Origin: Haberlea rhodopensis
Lineage: Eukaryota > Streptophyta > Magnoliopsida > Lamiales > Gesneriaceae
NCBI GenBank assembly: GCA_907163345.1
Contig: CAJQUN010001159.1
Coordinates: forward strand, 1 to 64,000
DNA length: 64,000 bases
Reading direction: 5' to 3'
In this document: positions 38,666 to 50,130 of the stretch, piece after piece
How the letters are laid out: every line of letters begins with the position of its first letter
Numbering within the stretch: the first letter of the stretch is position 1
Notes under the pieces: generated by a model
Databases searched by the model: none
What the model was told of the DNA's origin: nothing
What the model saw: only the letters and a program-made list of their open reading frames with translations
Position numbers and translations under genes: made by a program

Positions 38666-39600
38666 AATATCGGGGAGATGATGACAATACATTTGATGTA
38701 TTCTTTGAATGGATGATCTCTTTTCCAGGCCTCCATCTGTCCCTGTCTCTCATTTTTTCTCATATTTTGAATGAATCTTTTATTCGTTCGACGACATTAT
38801 TATACAAGTTTGAATATCGTTGACGAAAATGAGATCTTCGGTAAGGGAAGTAGGCGAAGGTTAAACTTTAAATTTTGTGCCGCCTGAAGCTGCGGCAATG
38901 CATGGAATTTTACTTTTGGGATAAAGTAAGAACACTTGCAAGAAAAGGGATTCTCTTTAATGGATGGAGGAATTACTCCCCAAGGCTTTCCTTTTACTTC
39001 CAGTTATGTTATGTAAGTTGATTCTTTCCAGATCCACTTGTTTTTAGCTACATAATATCCTTGGCTAGCCTTTCAGTTAAAATTCTCATATGCAGCCTTC
39101 ACGTCGACTCCATGATAAATTGCACCGTGATATTTAGACTTGGTAAGGTTTGAACTGGAACTTGAGTTACTCATTGAGCTAGTTAAACTAATTCAAATTT
39201 GAGTGCGAAGTAGATAGTATATGAGGCGAACGTTGTATTTCTTTTTATCAGTAAAAAATATTTATTCCGTGCTCGAATCCCAAAACTTTTACAATATATC
39301 AGAGTTTTACTAGATTAAGACATTTCGATATTACTAGATTAAGACAAGCTAAATGTATTAGAAAGCAGTCCGACAATGAATATAGACGAATACGATTTGA
39401 TTTTTGCAGTTTCTATTAGCATGTCTAAATTTGTTTACTCTTGCCTGGAAACGTTGTATTAATTAATGGGATAATGACAATTGTACAAGTTATTTTTGAA
39501 CCAACCTCACGAGCTTTTGAACGATAATGTAAATGCTCGAGCTCGATAGTAATCAAGTTCGAGTTGAACGACTCATGAGCGTTCTAGTTCGGTACTGATT
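38666..39600. other. 3' flank of the EDR2-like gene, no gene seen
   Basis: 38666 to about 39050 probably includes the 3' UTR and polyadenylation region. The rest is AT-rich intergenic sequence without recognisable elements. Confidence 0.35.
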
Positions 39601-39604
39601 GTGA

Positions 39605-39786
39605 TGTCCAGCAGCGGAGCGACCTTGGAGCAAGATGATTGTGATGTCCAGTGGTGGAGCGACCTTGAGGAAAGGGGGGCAAGTGCCCCTTTGCAACAAT
39701 TTATATTTTAATCCCAAAAAATTATTGTTTTTATGTTAATATTTTTGGACCCTCTTTAAACAAAAATTCCGCGTCCACTACTGGAT
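39605..39786. mobile_element. hAT-like short element with a duplicated end
   Basis: The left edge CAGCAGCGGAGCGACCTTG is repeated 42 bp later as CAGTGGTGGAGCGACCTTG; the right edge is TTCCGCGTCCACTACTG. CAGYGGCGGAGC..GCTCCRCCACTG-type ends are typical of a common plant non-autonomous hAT family. GATGTC sequences flank both sides but an exact 8-bp duplication was not seen. Confidence 0.45.
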
Positions 39787-40316
39787 TGATGTCCAATACC
39801 AAGTTAACAAGATTAGCGAGCACATCTCTTCCACCATTATTGGAAAGTAAATAGTGACAAATTTACAAACAACATAGAACATAACTCCCTCTTCACAATA
39901 TAATGCAATTTGAAGTTCCCTGAAAGCAACACTACAGAATCTTTCGGTTTCAGCTTACATCATGATGAAGAACCTTGCAAATAAAAACATTGATGATTCC
40001 ATATGATTTCAAAAAATGTTCCAGGAAATTATATATAAAAGTTTTATTTGTTTTAATGTTTTAAACTTGAGTCCCAGTACCTTCCAATTTTATTTTATTT
40101 TTTTAATTCTTTTTTCCATTGGAGCGTTTGCATGACATTGTACATTTTGATGCCTTGTTAAAAATGGCTAAAATGACCAAGAAAACAAAGATAGCCAATC
40201 AAAATTGCAGAGAAGCAAACCTAGAAAACTAGAAAAACAAATTCTCTCTAATAAATATGTACAACTTGCCAGTAATTTTCCAGGAGAGAAATCTTGAACC
40301 ATGACTCTAAGATTCC

Positions 40317-40805
40317 ACGTTTTTTTTTCGTAGAATTTTTTTTATTAAATGAGCATTAGAGATGCTCTAACCCAAAAAATACAATAAACAAAATTTAAAA
40401 CAAGACCAAATTCATGAAAAAGCCAAAAGCACAAAAAATCTATATTGGTTCTGGTAATCTCAAGCAAAGTAAATGATGATTAAACCAAACTAGCGCAGAG
40501 TATGGATAAATTCCAAGTTTATTCGCTGTAATCAACTGCCAAGATCTTATTTTTACCAACTCAACTGTAGTAGCAACTGGAATCTCCTCATTCATGAACA
40601 ATTTTTTTTATTACGAGATTAACCAAATACTCCAAATAATACACTCCCAGATGGTGAGCCACCTGGACAAGATAATCATTATTGAAACTGAACTTATACT
40701 TCAGCGCCAACCCGTGATTCCATCTCGCTGAATCCATACAAAGCCGAATAGGAAGAACACTGCATCTTCTGCAAATCCATCTCAAACGAAGGGCCAAGAT
40801 TCACC
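40317..40805 (-). mobile_element. LINE 3' fragment
   Basis: The plus strand begins with poly-T tracts (40320-40352), so the element's 3' poly(A) lies at low coordinates. The minus strand reads W-H-A-L-A-L-K-like protein fragments (ARWNHGLALKYKFSFNND, LVWFNHHLLEITRTN) resembling the C-terminal zinc-binding part of plant LINE reverse transcriptase. It is 5'-truncated and abuts the Copia LTR at 40806. Confidence 0.45.
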
Positions 40806-41159
40806 TGTGTGTACACACAACAAGTGGACACAGGCAAACACTAAAAAGTTAATTTGTAATTTTCTAGTTTAAACTTAGAGAAATCTATAGAGCTCTTGCA
40901 TTATATGTGCCAACTAATTCATTAAATGAGTTGTAGAACTATCTAGGAGTTTAGACAACTATATAAATACTCGTAGGAATTCTCTGTAATTGAACAAGTG
41001 AAAACAATATGCATTCAAACATTAATGATGGCAGCTCATTCCTTATTCATTAATTCAATTCTGCAACATTAAACAAATCAATCCATAACTAAATCATAAC
41101 CTGGTAAAGCATATTATTGCATTCCCATCCTTATTTCTCTTCATGTTTCCGCTACACCA
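40806..41159 (+). mobile_element. Copia 5' LTR (plus-strand element)
   Basis: The block runs TGTGTGTACACACAAC..CCGCTACACCA. It contains a TATA box (CTATATAAATACTCG, about 40960-40975) and is followed 8 bp later by the primer-binding site. Coordinates are judged from the TG..CA ends. Confidence 0.6.
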
Positions 41160-41167
41160 AACAAATC

Positions 41168-41179
41168 TGGTATCAGAGC
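41168..41179 (+). promoter_or_regulatory. Primer-binding site, tRNA-Met type
   Basis: TGGTATCAGAGC is the canonical complement of the 3' end of initiator tRNA-Met that primes Copia reverse transcription. It sits directly between the LTR and the gag start. Confidence 0.85.
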
Positions 41180-41209
41180 TGTTAATGGCTTTGATCAATC
41201 ACCCAGAAA

Positions 41210-41555
41210 ATGGCAGCAATCACAACAATGTTCAAGTACTTTCCGAGTGAAGTACCAATATTCGAAGGCGAGCTTACGATTATTGGAGCAACGAGATGAT
41301 GATTGTCTTCATCTCTCATGATTTGTGGGATGTAGTTGAAAATGATTATTCAGAGCCACCTGTAGATGGAGATTCTGCAAATTGGACAGCATCACAAGAG
41401 AAGCAATACAAGGAAAATCAAAGGAAGGATGCCACAACACTTCCATATATTAAACAAGGGGTAAGTAAATCCATTTATCCAAGAATTTTCAGCAAAAGAA
41501 AAGCAAAAGATGCGTGGGGAAGTTTAAGGAAAGAGTTTAAAGGCAATGACAAAGT
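41210..41555 (+). pseudogene. Copia gag fragment, truncated by a second Copia
   Basis: It opens MAAITTMFKYFPSEVPIFEG. A one-base shift near 41271 then breaks the frame (expected YDYWSNEMM), and the frame continues from 41296 with DLWDVVENDYSEPP and KAKDAWGSLRKEFKGNDKV. This is the DUF4219/UBN2-type N-terminal gag region. It stops where the LTR of the minus-strand Copia begins; the rest of this element is not in the window. Confidence 0.8.
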
Positions 41556-43034
41556 TGTTAGGAATCAATCAAGCAATACGCAGCGGAAAATAAAACTTGA
41601 TTCCTACTAGTGGACCTATACAAAGTTAATCATACCGAGATTGATAAGAATCATACCCTTGTAGAGTGTTTGTAGCAGAATCCTCGTTGCAAGACCACGA
41701 GTCACGAACAAAGATTTGCACCTTCGTCTCTACGGTATCCACACGATCAAATCGAAAAAGGTGTTCAAGAACAAGTTGCTAGACTCGTTCTTAAACCAAA
41801 ACAAGAGTCACGGTTCAAGACCGATCAAACGATGGCCGTTAATCTCACTATTCACGGCGGCGGCGGCCGTGATGTTTGTATGAGAGTGGCGGCGGCCGAG
41901 AGCTTCTATTGAGGTGGCTACTAGGTTTTAAAATTATTAACTCTTAATCTTAATCAAAACCTTATTAGTTTATATATATTAGATTTAATTAAAAGGCTTT
42001 CCAAAAGCCTTATTGACCCATACCCAATATATTAATTAAATCCATGTATCTAATATTTATAATTAAGACTCTTCTTAATTAATTAATTCATCCAATGAAT
42101 TATATCTCCCTTTATTGATTTAATTTTTTGTGTGACCCGATAGGATCTTGCAATGTTGGCAGCGACATAAAATCTAATTTTATGTCACAAGCAATGAGCG
42201 GTATCTAGCAACACATCAATGCTTCCCAAATTACAAGAATGTCATTGACTCGACATAACCTACGGACTGTGATAATATTAACCATGTAATTTAATCCCTT
42301 TATCCAATGTGTTTAGATTGAACACGAGTCATGGAATAGTCATACTCGTATATTCAATCTTTTATTTCTTGATCCCCAAGTAGAACTAGAATAAACGAAT
42401 AAGCTCGATATCACATATCGACTCATTCGAGCACGGCCATGCATTTTAGTCTTACTTGATCAAGGGCCCAAACACTTCTCCTGTTATATAGGAGGGTCAA
42501 ATCCTTTCTTGATCACTCAACATCCCTCTACATAATTCGTGGTGTATCCAATGATTGTCTTTATAGTTTACCCTGTTACAGGTAACGTTTGACAATATCA
42601 AGATACATGACTCCTTATGTTGGGATATCTGGTGATCTCAAGTCGTAAGGATTACATACATTATTATCACTATGAGAATTGCTTATGACGTTCATATAAC
42701 TATCCATGTAGCATTCTCATGGTGGGTCTGTCCAGTACATCGTTCTCTAACATGCACCCATGTGTTGATTTGATATCTCATATCTATGAACAATTCATCA
42801 ATCAAAACATACTAGTCTCAATGCATTATCATTATCCTGATTCATGATAATACTTGACTAGGGACACTCTTTAAGAACAATACAATATTATTCTAAGGAC
42901 ATTAACTTATATATTAATTCATGTTACACAGATATTCGAATAATATATAATAATGAATTGCCATTAATAAAACCATAATACATTGTATATCATAAACAAT
43001 CATCTAATGAGTTGTCTTAGGGCATATCCCAACA
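41556..43034 (-). mobile_element. 3' LTR of the minus-strand Copia element
   Basis: On the minus strand the LTR reads TGTTGGGATATGCCC..TTGATTCCTAACA, about 1479 bp. The adjoining internal sequence is AGTGGGAGATT, a polypurine tract, immediately before TGTTGGG, which fixes this as the 3' LTR. It is inserted in the gag of the older plus-strand Copia (left flank AAAGT). Confidence 0.85.
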
Positions 43035-43049
43035 AATCTCCCACTTGCA

Positions 43050-44800
43050 CTAAGACCAATCAGACATATACTTAATGCCTAGAGATCTAGTATGACGATC
43101 ATGCTTATGTTGTGATAGTGGCTTCGTCAGTGGGTCAGATACATTATCATCAGTTGGTACTTTGCATATTTTTACATCTCCTCTTTCAACGATTTCTCGA
43201 ATGAAATGAAAGCGCCGGAGTATGTGCTTGGATCTTTGGTGTGATCTAAGTTCCTTAGCCAATGCGATGGCTCCATTGTTGTCACAATAGAGTTCAATCG
43301 GATCTAATATGCTAGGCATCACCCCAAGTTCAGAGATGAACTTCTTGATCCAAACAGCTTCCTTTGCTGCATCTGAGGCAGCAATGTATTCAGCTTCAGT
43401 TGTAGAATCGACTACTGTCTCTTGCTTTGAACTCTTCCAGCTTACAGCACCTCCATTTAGGCAAAACACATATCCTGATTGCGATCGGAAATCATCTTTG
43501 TCGGTTTGGAAGCTTGCATCAGTGTAACCTATTACATTGAGCTCTTCCTCACCTCCATAAATCAAGAATGTATCCTTAGTTCTTCTCAAGTACTTCAGGA
43601 TATTCTTGACAGCAATCCAGTGACATTCACCTGGATCAACCTGATATCTGTTCGTCATGCTCAGAGCATACGAGACAACGGGACGAGTACATATCATGTC
43701 ATACATGATAGATCCAATAGCTGACGCATATGGAATCTTACTCATGTGATGTCTCTCATCTGGTGTTGAAGGACACTGATTCTTCGAGAGATGTATCCCA
43801 TGTGTCATAGGCACGAATCCTTTCTTTGATTCTTGCATGCTAAACCGTTTTAGCACTTTGTCTATGTATGTACTTTGACTTAGGCCAAGCAATCTTCTTG
43901 ATCTATCTCTATAGATCTTGATACCTAATACATAAGTGGCCTCACCCAAGTCTTTCATAGAAAAGCAATTCCCTAGCCAAATCTTTACAGATTGTAAGGC
44001 AGGGATATCATTCCCAATGAGAAGTATGTCATCTACATACAATATTAGGAAGATAATTATGCTCCCACTGACCTTCTTGTAGACACAAGGTTCATCTACG
44101 TTTTTGATGAAACCAAACTCTTTGACTGCATCATCAAAACGAAGATTCCAACTCCGAGAAGCTTGCTTCAATCCATAAATGGATCGTTGTAGCTTGCATA
44201 CCTTTCCAGCATCCTTTGGATCGACAAAACCCTCAGGTTGTGTCATGTACACATCCTCAAGTAAATTTCCATTAAGGAAAGCTGTTTTGACATCCATCTG
44301 CCAGATTTCATAGTCATGAAATGCAGCTATTGCAAGTAAGATCCTAATGGATTTAACCATGGCAACTGGCGAAAAAGTTTCATCATAGTCAATACCATGA
44401 ATTTGTTTGAAACCTTTTGCAACCAGTCGACCTTTAAAGGTTTGTACATTACCATCCATGTCGGTCTTTTTCTTGAAAATCCATTTGCACCCTATGGGTC
44501 TTACCCCTTCAGGCGGGTCAACCAAAGTCCATACTTGGTTTGCATACATGGATTCCATCTCAGATTTCATGGCCTCTTGCCATTTCTCAGAATCAGGGCC
44601 CATTATAGCTTCTTGATAAGATGACGGTTCATCCTCATCAATAAGTAGTAAGTCACCTTGTTGAGTCACAAGAAATCCATATCTCTATGGCTCACGGTGT
44701 TCTCTTACAGACCTACGCTGGGCTTGTGTCTCTTGAGCAGGCATTTCATCCACAACAGCTTGTGGTGTCTGCTCTGTTTCCATCTCAATATCATGTTCAA
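43050..44800 (-). pseudogene. Copia pol: reverse transcriptase and RNase H
   Basis: The frame open from 44669 down to 43050 contains KWQEAMKSEMESMYANQVW, WIFKKKTDMDG, GFKQIHGIDYDETFSPVA, LDVKTAFLNG-like QMDVKTAFLNGNL, the catalytic LYVDDILLIGND (YVDD) and the RNase H words TEAEYIAASDAAKEAVWIKK and ALAKELRSHQRSKHI. It is 539 codons, nearly complete for RT-RH. Upstream, a stop (TAG near 44685) interrupts the frame just before RYGFLVTQQGD, so the polyprotein is broken. Confidence 0.9.
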
Positions 44801-45021
44801 TGTTTTCTCGTGGTTGAACTTCACTAAGTTCTATTTGTCTCCCACTGGTTCTTCTCGAAATAAATTCTCTTTCAAGAAAGACACCAGTCCGAGCAACAAC
44901 TACTTTGTTCTCGGTGGGATAATAGAAATAGTATCATTTCGTTTCCTTAGGATACCCCACAAATAAACACTTATCAGATTTGGGTCCAAGTTTATTGGAG
45001 GCGTGACGTCTCACGTAAGCC

Positions 45022-45640
45022 TCACACCCCCCAAATCTTCATAAAAGACATACTAGGACGCTTCTTAGTCCATATCTCATATGGTGTCTTTTCTACTGAT
45101 TTAGATGGAACACGGTTCAGTATAAATATTGATGTTTCTAAAGCATGTCCCCAAAAGGAAGTCGGAAGATCTGCATGACTCATCATTGATCGAACCATGT
45201 CCAACAAAGTTCGATTTCTCCTTTCGGATACACCATTCCATTGTGGAGTATACGGAGGTGTGAGTTGTGGGACTATCCCACACTCCTTTAGATAGTCATG
45301 AAACTCTTGGCTTAGGTATTCTTCTCCTCGATCTGATCGGAGGGTTTTGATACTTTTGCCAAGTTGGTTTTGTACTTCATTCTTGAAATCTTTGAACTTT
45401 TCAAATGTTTCATGTTTATATTTCATCAGGTACACATACCCATATCTACTGAAGTCATCAGTAAATGTAACGAAGTATTGAAAACCACCTCTAGCTTGTG
45501 TGCTTATTGGTCCACATACATCACTATGTAAGACTCAATAAATCATTCGTCCTTTCAACATGTCCCTTGAAAGGAGCTTTAGTCATCTTGCCCATTAAAC
45601 AAGATTCACATGTTTCATATGATTCAAAATCAAATGAATC
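45022..45640 (-). pseudogene. Copia integrase core
   Basis: Minus-strand reading gives MYLMKYKHETFEKFKDFKNE, LRSDRGEEYLSQEF, TPPYTPQWNGVSERRNRTL and PTSFWGHALETSIFILNRVP, which is the DDE-type rve core of Copia integrase including the D..DRGEEY and NGVSERRNR signatures. Frame breaks separate it from pol downstream and from the upstream HHCC zinc-binding part (around 45540-45690). Confidence 0.88.
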
Positions 45641-45703
45641 TAACACCCCATCCTTATGAAGTTTTGATATGCGACTATCGTTTATATGGCCCAAGCGACA
45701 ATG

Positions 45704-46990
45704 TCAGAGATAAGTTGGATTTAAATCATTATTCTTAATCCTTTTAGTATTTATGTTATAGACAGGCATATCTAGATTTAAAACACAAAGACCATTAATC
45801 AATTGTGCACTAGCATAAAACATATCATTCAAATAAATGGAGCAACACTTGTCCTTTATAATAAATGAAAAACCAATCTTGTCCAAACAACAAATTGAAA
45901 TAATGTTTCTAGTAATAGATGGCACAAAATAACAGTCTTGTAAATCTAATAATAAACCAGAAGGCAAAGTTAAAGAGTAATCTCCTATAGCTAATGCAGC
46001 AACTCTTGCTCCATTTTCCACTCGGAGATCAACATCGCCTTTCGCCAACATCCTACTCCTTTTGAGATCCTGCACATTAACACAAATGTGAGAACCACAT
46101 CCAGTATCTAATACCCATGATGAAAAAGTAGATAAATTGACTTCTATAACAAAAATACCTGAAGTGGAAGTCACACTTCCCTTTGTCTTCTTAAGATCTT
46201 CCAGATATAATTTGCAGTTCCTCTTCCAATGACCGGTCTCACCGCAATGGAAGCAGTTCCCTTCCTTAGCCACTCCTCCCTTTGGCTTGAGTGCAGAAGC
46301 ATGAGGCTTAGACTTAACAAAGACTTTCTTGTTCTTCTTAAAGCCTTTTGCTTTAGTCTTTCTCTTGCTCTTATTCACAATAAGAACATTAGTGGGCTTA
46401 GACTTCTTTGAGTTTGCTTCATATGTTCTCAACATACCAAGCAATTGCGGTAGAGTCTTTTCGATTTCAATCATATTGTAATTCAAGACAAATTGACTGT
46501 AGCTATCAGGCAACGATTGCAAGATTACGTCAGTAGCCAACTCTTGGTCCAATGGAAAACCCAGCTTCTCAAGATTCTCAATGTACCCAATCATCTTTAG
46601 TACATGAGTTCCAACAAGGCTTCCTTCTACCATTCTGCACTGGAATAACGCTCTAGAGACGTCATACCTCTCTTGTCTAGCTTGTTGTTGGTAGAGTTGC
46701 TTTAAGTGCTCGATCATATCGAACGCCTCCATTTCCTCATGTTGCTTCTGAAGCTCAGAGTTCATGGTGGCAAGCATAAGGCAACCAACATCAAGTGCGT
46801 TATTCTGATGCTTCTTGTAAGCATCCTTATCGGTTTTAGCGGCCGTTACGGGAGGTTCCTCAGCAGGTAAGGGTTCCTCTAGGACATATTGATTTTTCTC
46901 TTGTTTGAGGACAATCCTCAAATTCCTATATCAGTCTAGGAAATTAGTCCCATTCAGTTTGTCCTTCTCAAGGACCGATCGCAATGATAG
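45704..46990 (-). pseudogene. Copia gag with CCHC zinc knuckle and protease start
   Basis: A 405-codon frame on the minus strand contains gag (LRIVLKQEKNQYVLEEPLP, YDVSRALFQCRMVEGS), a basic linker, the CCHC knuckle CFHCGETGHWKRNC, and then the aspartic-protease-like WVLDTGCGSHICVN. Upstream, KLNGTNFLD is followed by TGA (expected Trp) and YRNLRIVL, so the true gag start is cut off by a nonsense change. Confidence 0.9.
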
Positions 46991-47598
46991 TGTGCTAGTT
47001 AAGTTGTTGATGCCATGGATATCTACAATATAAATATGCAAAATAAGTTTATGATTTTAATCATTTAATAAGGTCTTATATTAAATGACACTCCCACTAT
47101 TTTGTTTAAAATATCAACCCTCGAAAACTTAGTGGGCTAAGATCCGTATTTCACCTAATCCTGAGTTAGCTTTGGCTAATCACCAAAGACTCTGTTATTT
47201 AGGTAGACAACACTTTGTCAATTACATTACATGTAATTCTTGGATGGTTGGACGAACAACACTTTGTTCAAATTCATCTAATGAATTATTATCCAACCCC
47301 ATGCCTCTAGGTTCCCAATCCTATTGAGATAACACTAGTTAAGTCGAACCCAATTTTAAAATAACATGGATATCACTTTTATCCTTTCGCGCCTTACTAA
47401 GATTGTCACGGTGCTTTGCTTCGGCAAACCCACACATGTTCAATCGAAGTCTTGACGAGTATTTTTAATTGGAAGGCATCTTGATTTGACTTAATATTAT
47501 AAGATGGATTTATAGATCTCATGATTTTATTAATATTGAAAATATGTCTGGTACATATATGAATATATACATATCTACATATATGTATATCAAGCATT
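46991..47598 (-). mobile_element. Leader remnant of the minus-strand Copia, 5' LTR missing
   Basis: This is untranslated Copia leader sequence (ACACTCCCACTATT and related words) upstream of gag. No second LTR or primer-binding site was found before the sequence changes abruptly at about 47598 into the cyclin relic. The element has lost its 5' end. Confidence 0.55.
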
Positions 47599-50130
47599 TA
47601 AAGTGCATCTTGCTGCATAGACTGCTGAGGCAGCAATCATCGAGGGATAGTACATTATTGTAGCATAATTCATCATCCCAAGCTCAGCCAAGAAATAGAC
47701 CATGTTCTCCACCTATAAAACCACCCAAGAACATAATGATTTATTAAGAATCTTGCACAAATTTATGCAAAAAAACTTCATAAAACATCGTCTGAACAAG
47801 TCCACTTACGTCAGAATCAGTCATTGATGCTTTTATGAAACGAACAAGAAACACAAATGGTGTCGGGACTATGAAATTCCATTCCAATTTCTCGATTATC
47901 CGTTTTTCCATTGCTAAGACTTGATGGCTTGAGTAAATGTTTGCTGAGATTCCAACTAGTTTATTAACCTGAAATAAATAAACAAGGTTAACAATAGATT
48001 TTAGATTGTTTAAACGAGTAAAAATGTGAAATTTCTATGCACGTCGGGGGCCCAAATTTCTTCGTATTTCGAGGCTATGAGCATCACACTAATTCCCACC
48101 AACTGAAGTTCACTTCTTGAAGTAGCAGCGACCGAAAGATACCGATCCATTATGTTGATGATCAGGAAAAGAGTCTCAGGAGAAAGCTTGAACTTGTATT
48201 GAACATGGATTAGCCAATCTATCAGAATCGCTCACATTTTCTCATTTATATCTGGCTGTGAGTCCATGTAATCATTTGCCGCGCTTTCATTCTCGACTAT
48301 CAGAAGCAAGTTAGTCGCTCAGCCCAATCATTTGTTCACATCAGAAGCATCAATATCCGCTATGTCTTCCTTTTGTTCGCCGCTCAGCCCAAACACAGCC
48401 TGAAAATCAATCAAAATGTTAAGAAAAATGGTTCCGAAAATAGGCAAGCAAAAGAAACTGTAAAATCCAAATGATAATGATATGGACCTGGATTCTGGCA
48501 ATGAGTATTGAAGTAAGAGTTCGAGCTTGCTTTCTTGATGACAACTCATCCACCGAATTTTCACCAAGTTTTTCATCATTTACATGTGGTGGCTTCTGTT
48601 TTACATGAACTTCCTCTGTATCAGGGCTAATTTCAATTATCTCCATAGGATTTGGTCTGTCAACATCAATATTCACTATGTCTTCCTTTTGTTCGCCACT
48701 CAGCCCAAACACAGCCTGAAAATCAATCAAAATGTTAAGAAAAATGGCTACAAAAATAGGCAAGCAAAGAAACTATAAAATCCAAGTGACAATGATATGG
48801 ACCTGAATTCTGGCAAAGAGTATTAAAGTAAGAGTTTGAGCTTGCTTTCTTGATGGCAACTCATCCACCGAATTTTCACCAAGTTTTTCATCATTTACAT
48901 GTGGCGGTTTCTGTTTTACGTGAACTTCCTCTGTATCAGGGCTAATTTCAATTATCTCCACATGCTTTGGTTTGGCAACATCAATATCCACTATGTCCTC
49001 ATTTTGTTCGCCGCTCAGCCCACACGCAGCCTGAAAATCAATCAAAATGTTAGGAAAATGGTTCCGAAAATAGGCAAAAGAAACTGTAAAATCCAAGTGA
49101 CTGATATGGACCTGTATTCTGGCAGTGAGTGTTGAAGTAAGAGTTCCAGCTTGCTTTCTTGACGACAACTCATCCACCGAATTTTCACCAAGTTTTTCAT
49201 CATTTACGTGCGGCGGCTTCTGTTTTACATGAACTTCCTCTGTATCAGGGCTAATTTCAATTATCTCCACATGCTTAGGTTTGGCAACATTCTTCTTCTG
49301 AGGTGGTTTCCGGGCCAGAGGGGCTCTTTTCTCAGGTAGAGCTCCATCAGCTACAATGGCTGCATTTCCATTTATTGCCACTAAGTTCTGTAATTGAGAA
49401 CATACATAAGACATGTTAGTACATGTAAAACTGGACAAAAATGTGCGATATGTGGTTCCAAGAAACACACCTTGTTGTTTTTGGCTGCCGCGGCCCTGCC
49501 GCGTAACAGAGCAAAAAAACCCCTGAAAAAACAAGAAGATGTTAATCAAGATCGATCCATGATTAATTTTTCTTACATTTAGGTAATTGAATAAAGAAGA
49601 GACGAAATACCTTGTAACAGGTCGAGAAACCCGAGGAAGTGGCTTGACATTGAGCCCACAGATGGCAATTGTATTTTCAATTTCGTCAAGTACACATCGG
49701 TTCTTCTTCTGTTTAACGGCCCTAGGAATCGGTGCCTCGCCTATTACAAAAATGAATCAATCAAACAGTAAATCTTGAAAAAAGAAGTTCAAAAGATTCA
49801 AAAGAATGAACATTATCGTGTTGCCACTTTGAAGAATTTCTATTCAGAAGTTTTAAAAGTAGAATTCATATTTATCAAAATGATTTGTCACATTACCATT
49901 GCTGCATAAAGAAGACCCTGATTCAACAAAAAAATAAAGACGAAAACAGAGAAACCCTTCAAATTTAACAAAACCGATTGATCAAGAATTTGTAGTCTGT
50001 CAATAGTCTACTCTCTGATCATAAATCAAGATACAAGAAAGATCACACAGAAAAGACACACTTCTAACAAATAAAAAGATCGAAAATAGATACCTCTGTT
50101 CTTCCACAGATTAACTTTTCTTGGCGCCAT
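47599..50130 (-). pseudogene. CYCB1: B-type cyclin (CYCB1-like), exon-triplicated and truncated
   Basis: Exons from the ATG at 50130: 50094-50130 (MAPRKVNLWKNR), 49611-49740, 49471-49522, 49112-49387, 48803-49030, 48488-48715, about 48328-48399, 48043-48296, 47810-47968 and 47599-47712. Mitotic cyclin B drives CDK activity at G2/M. A complete destruction box, RCVLDEIEN (RxxLxxIxN), is in exon 2, so the APC/C degron survives. Cyclin-box words: SPETLFLIINIMDRYLS, LIASKYEEIWAPD, VPTPFVFLVRFIKAS and MMNYATIMYYPSMIAASAVY. Lesions: the hinge exon VEIIEISPDTEEVHVKQK occurs three times; exon 7 stops at VNK-TGA (48328-48330), losing the usual ELAVVEYVEDIY segment; MRAILIDW reads M-stop-AILIDW; the gene ends at CTLN where Copia sequence begins. 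A functional mRNA is unlikely. Confidence 0.85.
48484..49390 (-). repeat. Three tandem copies of a cyclin exon+intron unit (~310 bp)
   Basis: The shared word GGGCTAATTTC recurs at 48624, 48939 and 49248 (spacings 315 and 309). Each unit holds EIIEISPDTEEVHVKQKPPH..RKQA..RIQ, a donor GTCCATATC, a short intron ending TTGATTTTCAG, and the start of the next exon (GLSGEQ..DI.DID). The two inner duplicated exons are each 228 nt, so the frame is kept. Small differences between units indicate the expansion is not brand new. Confidence 0.9.
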
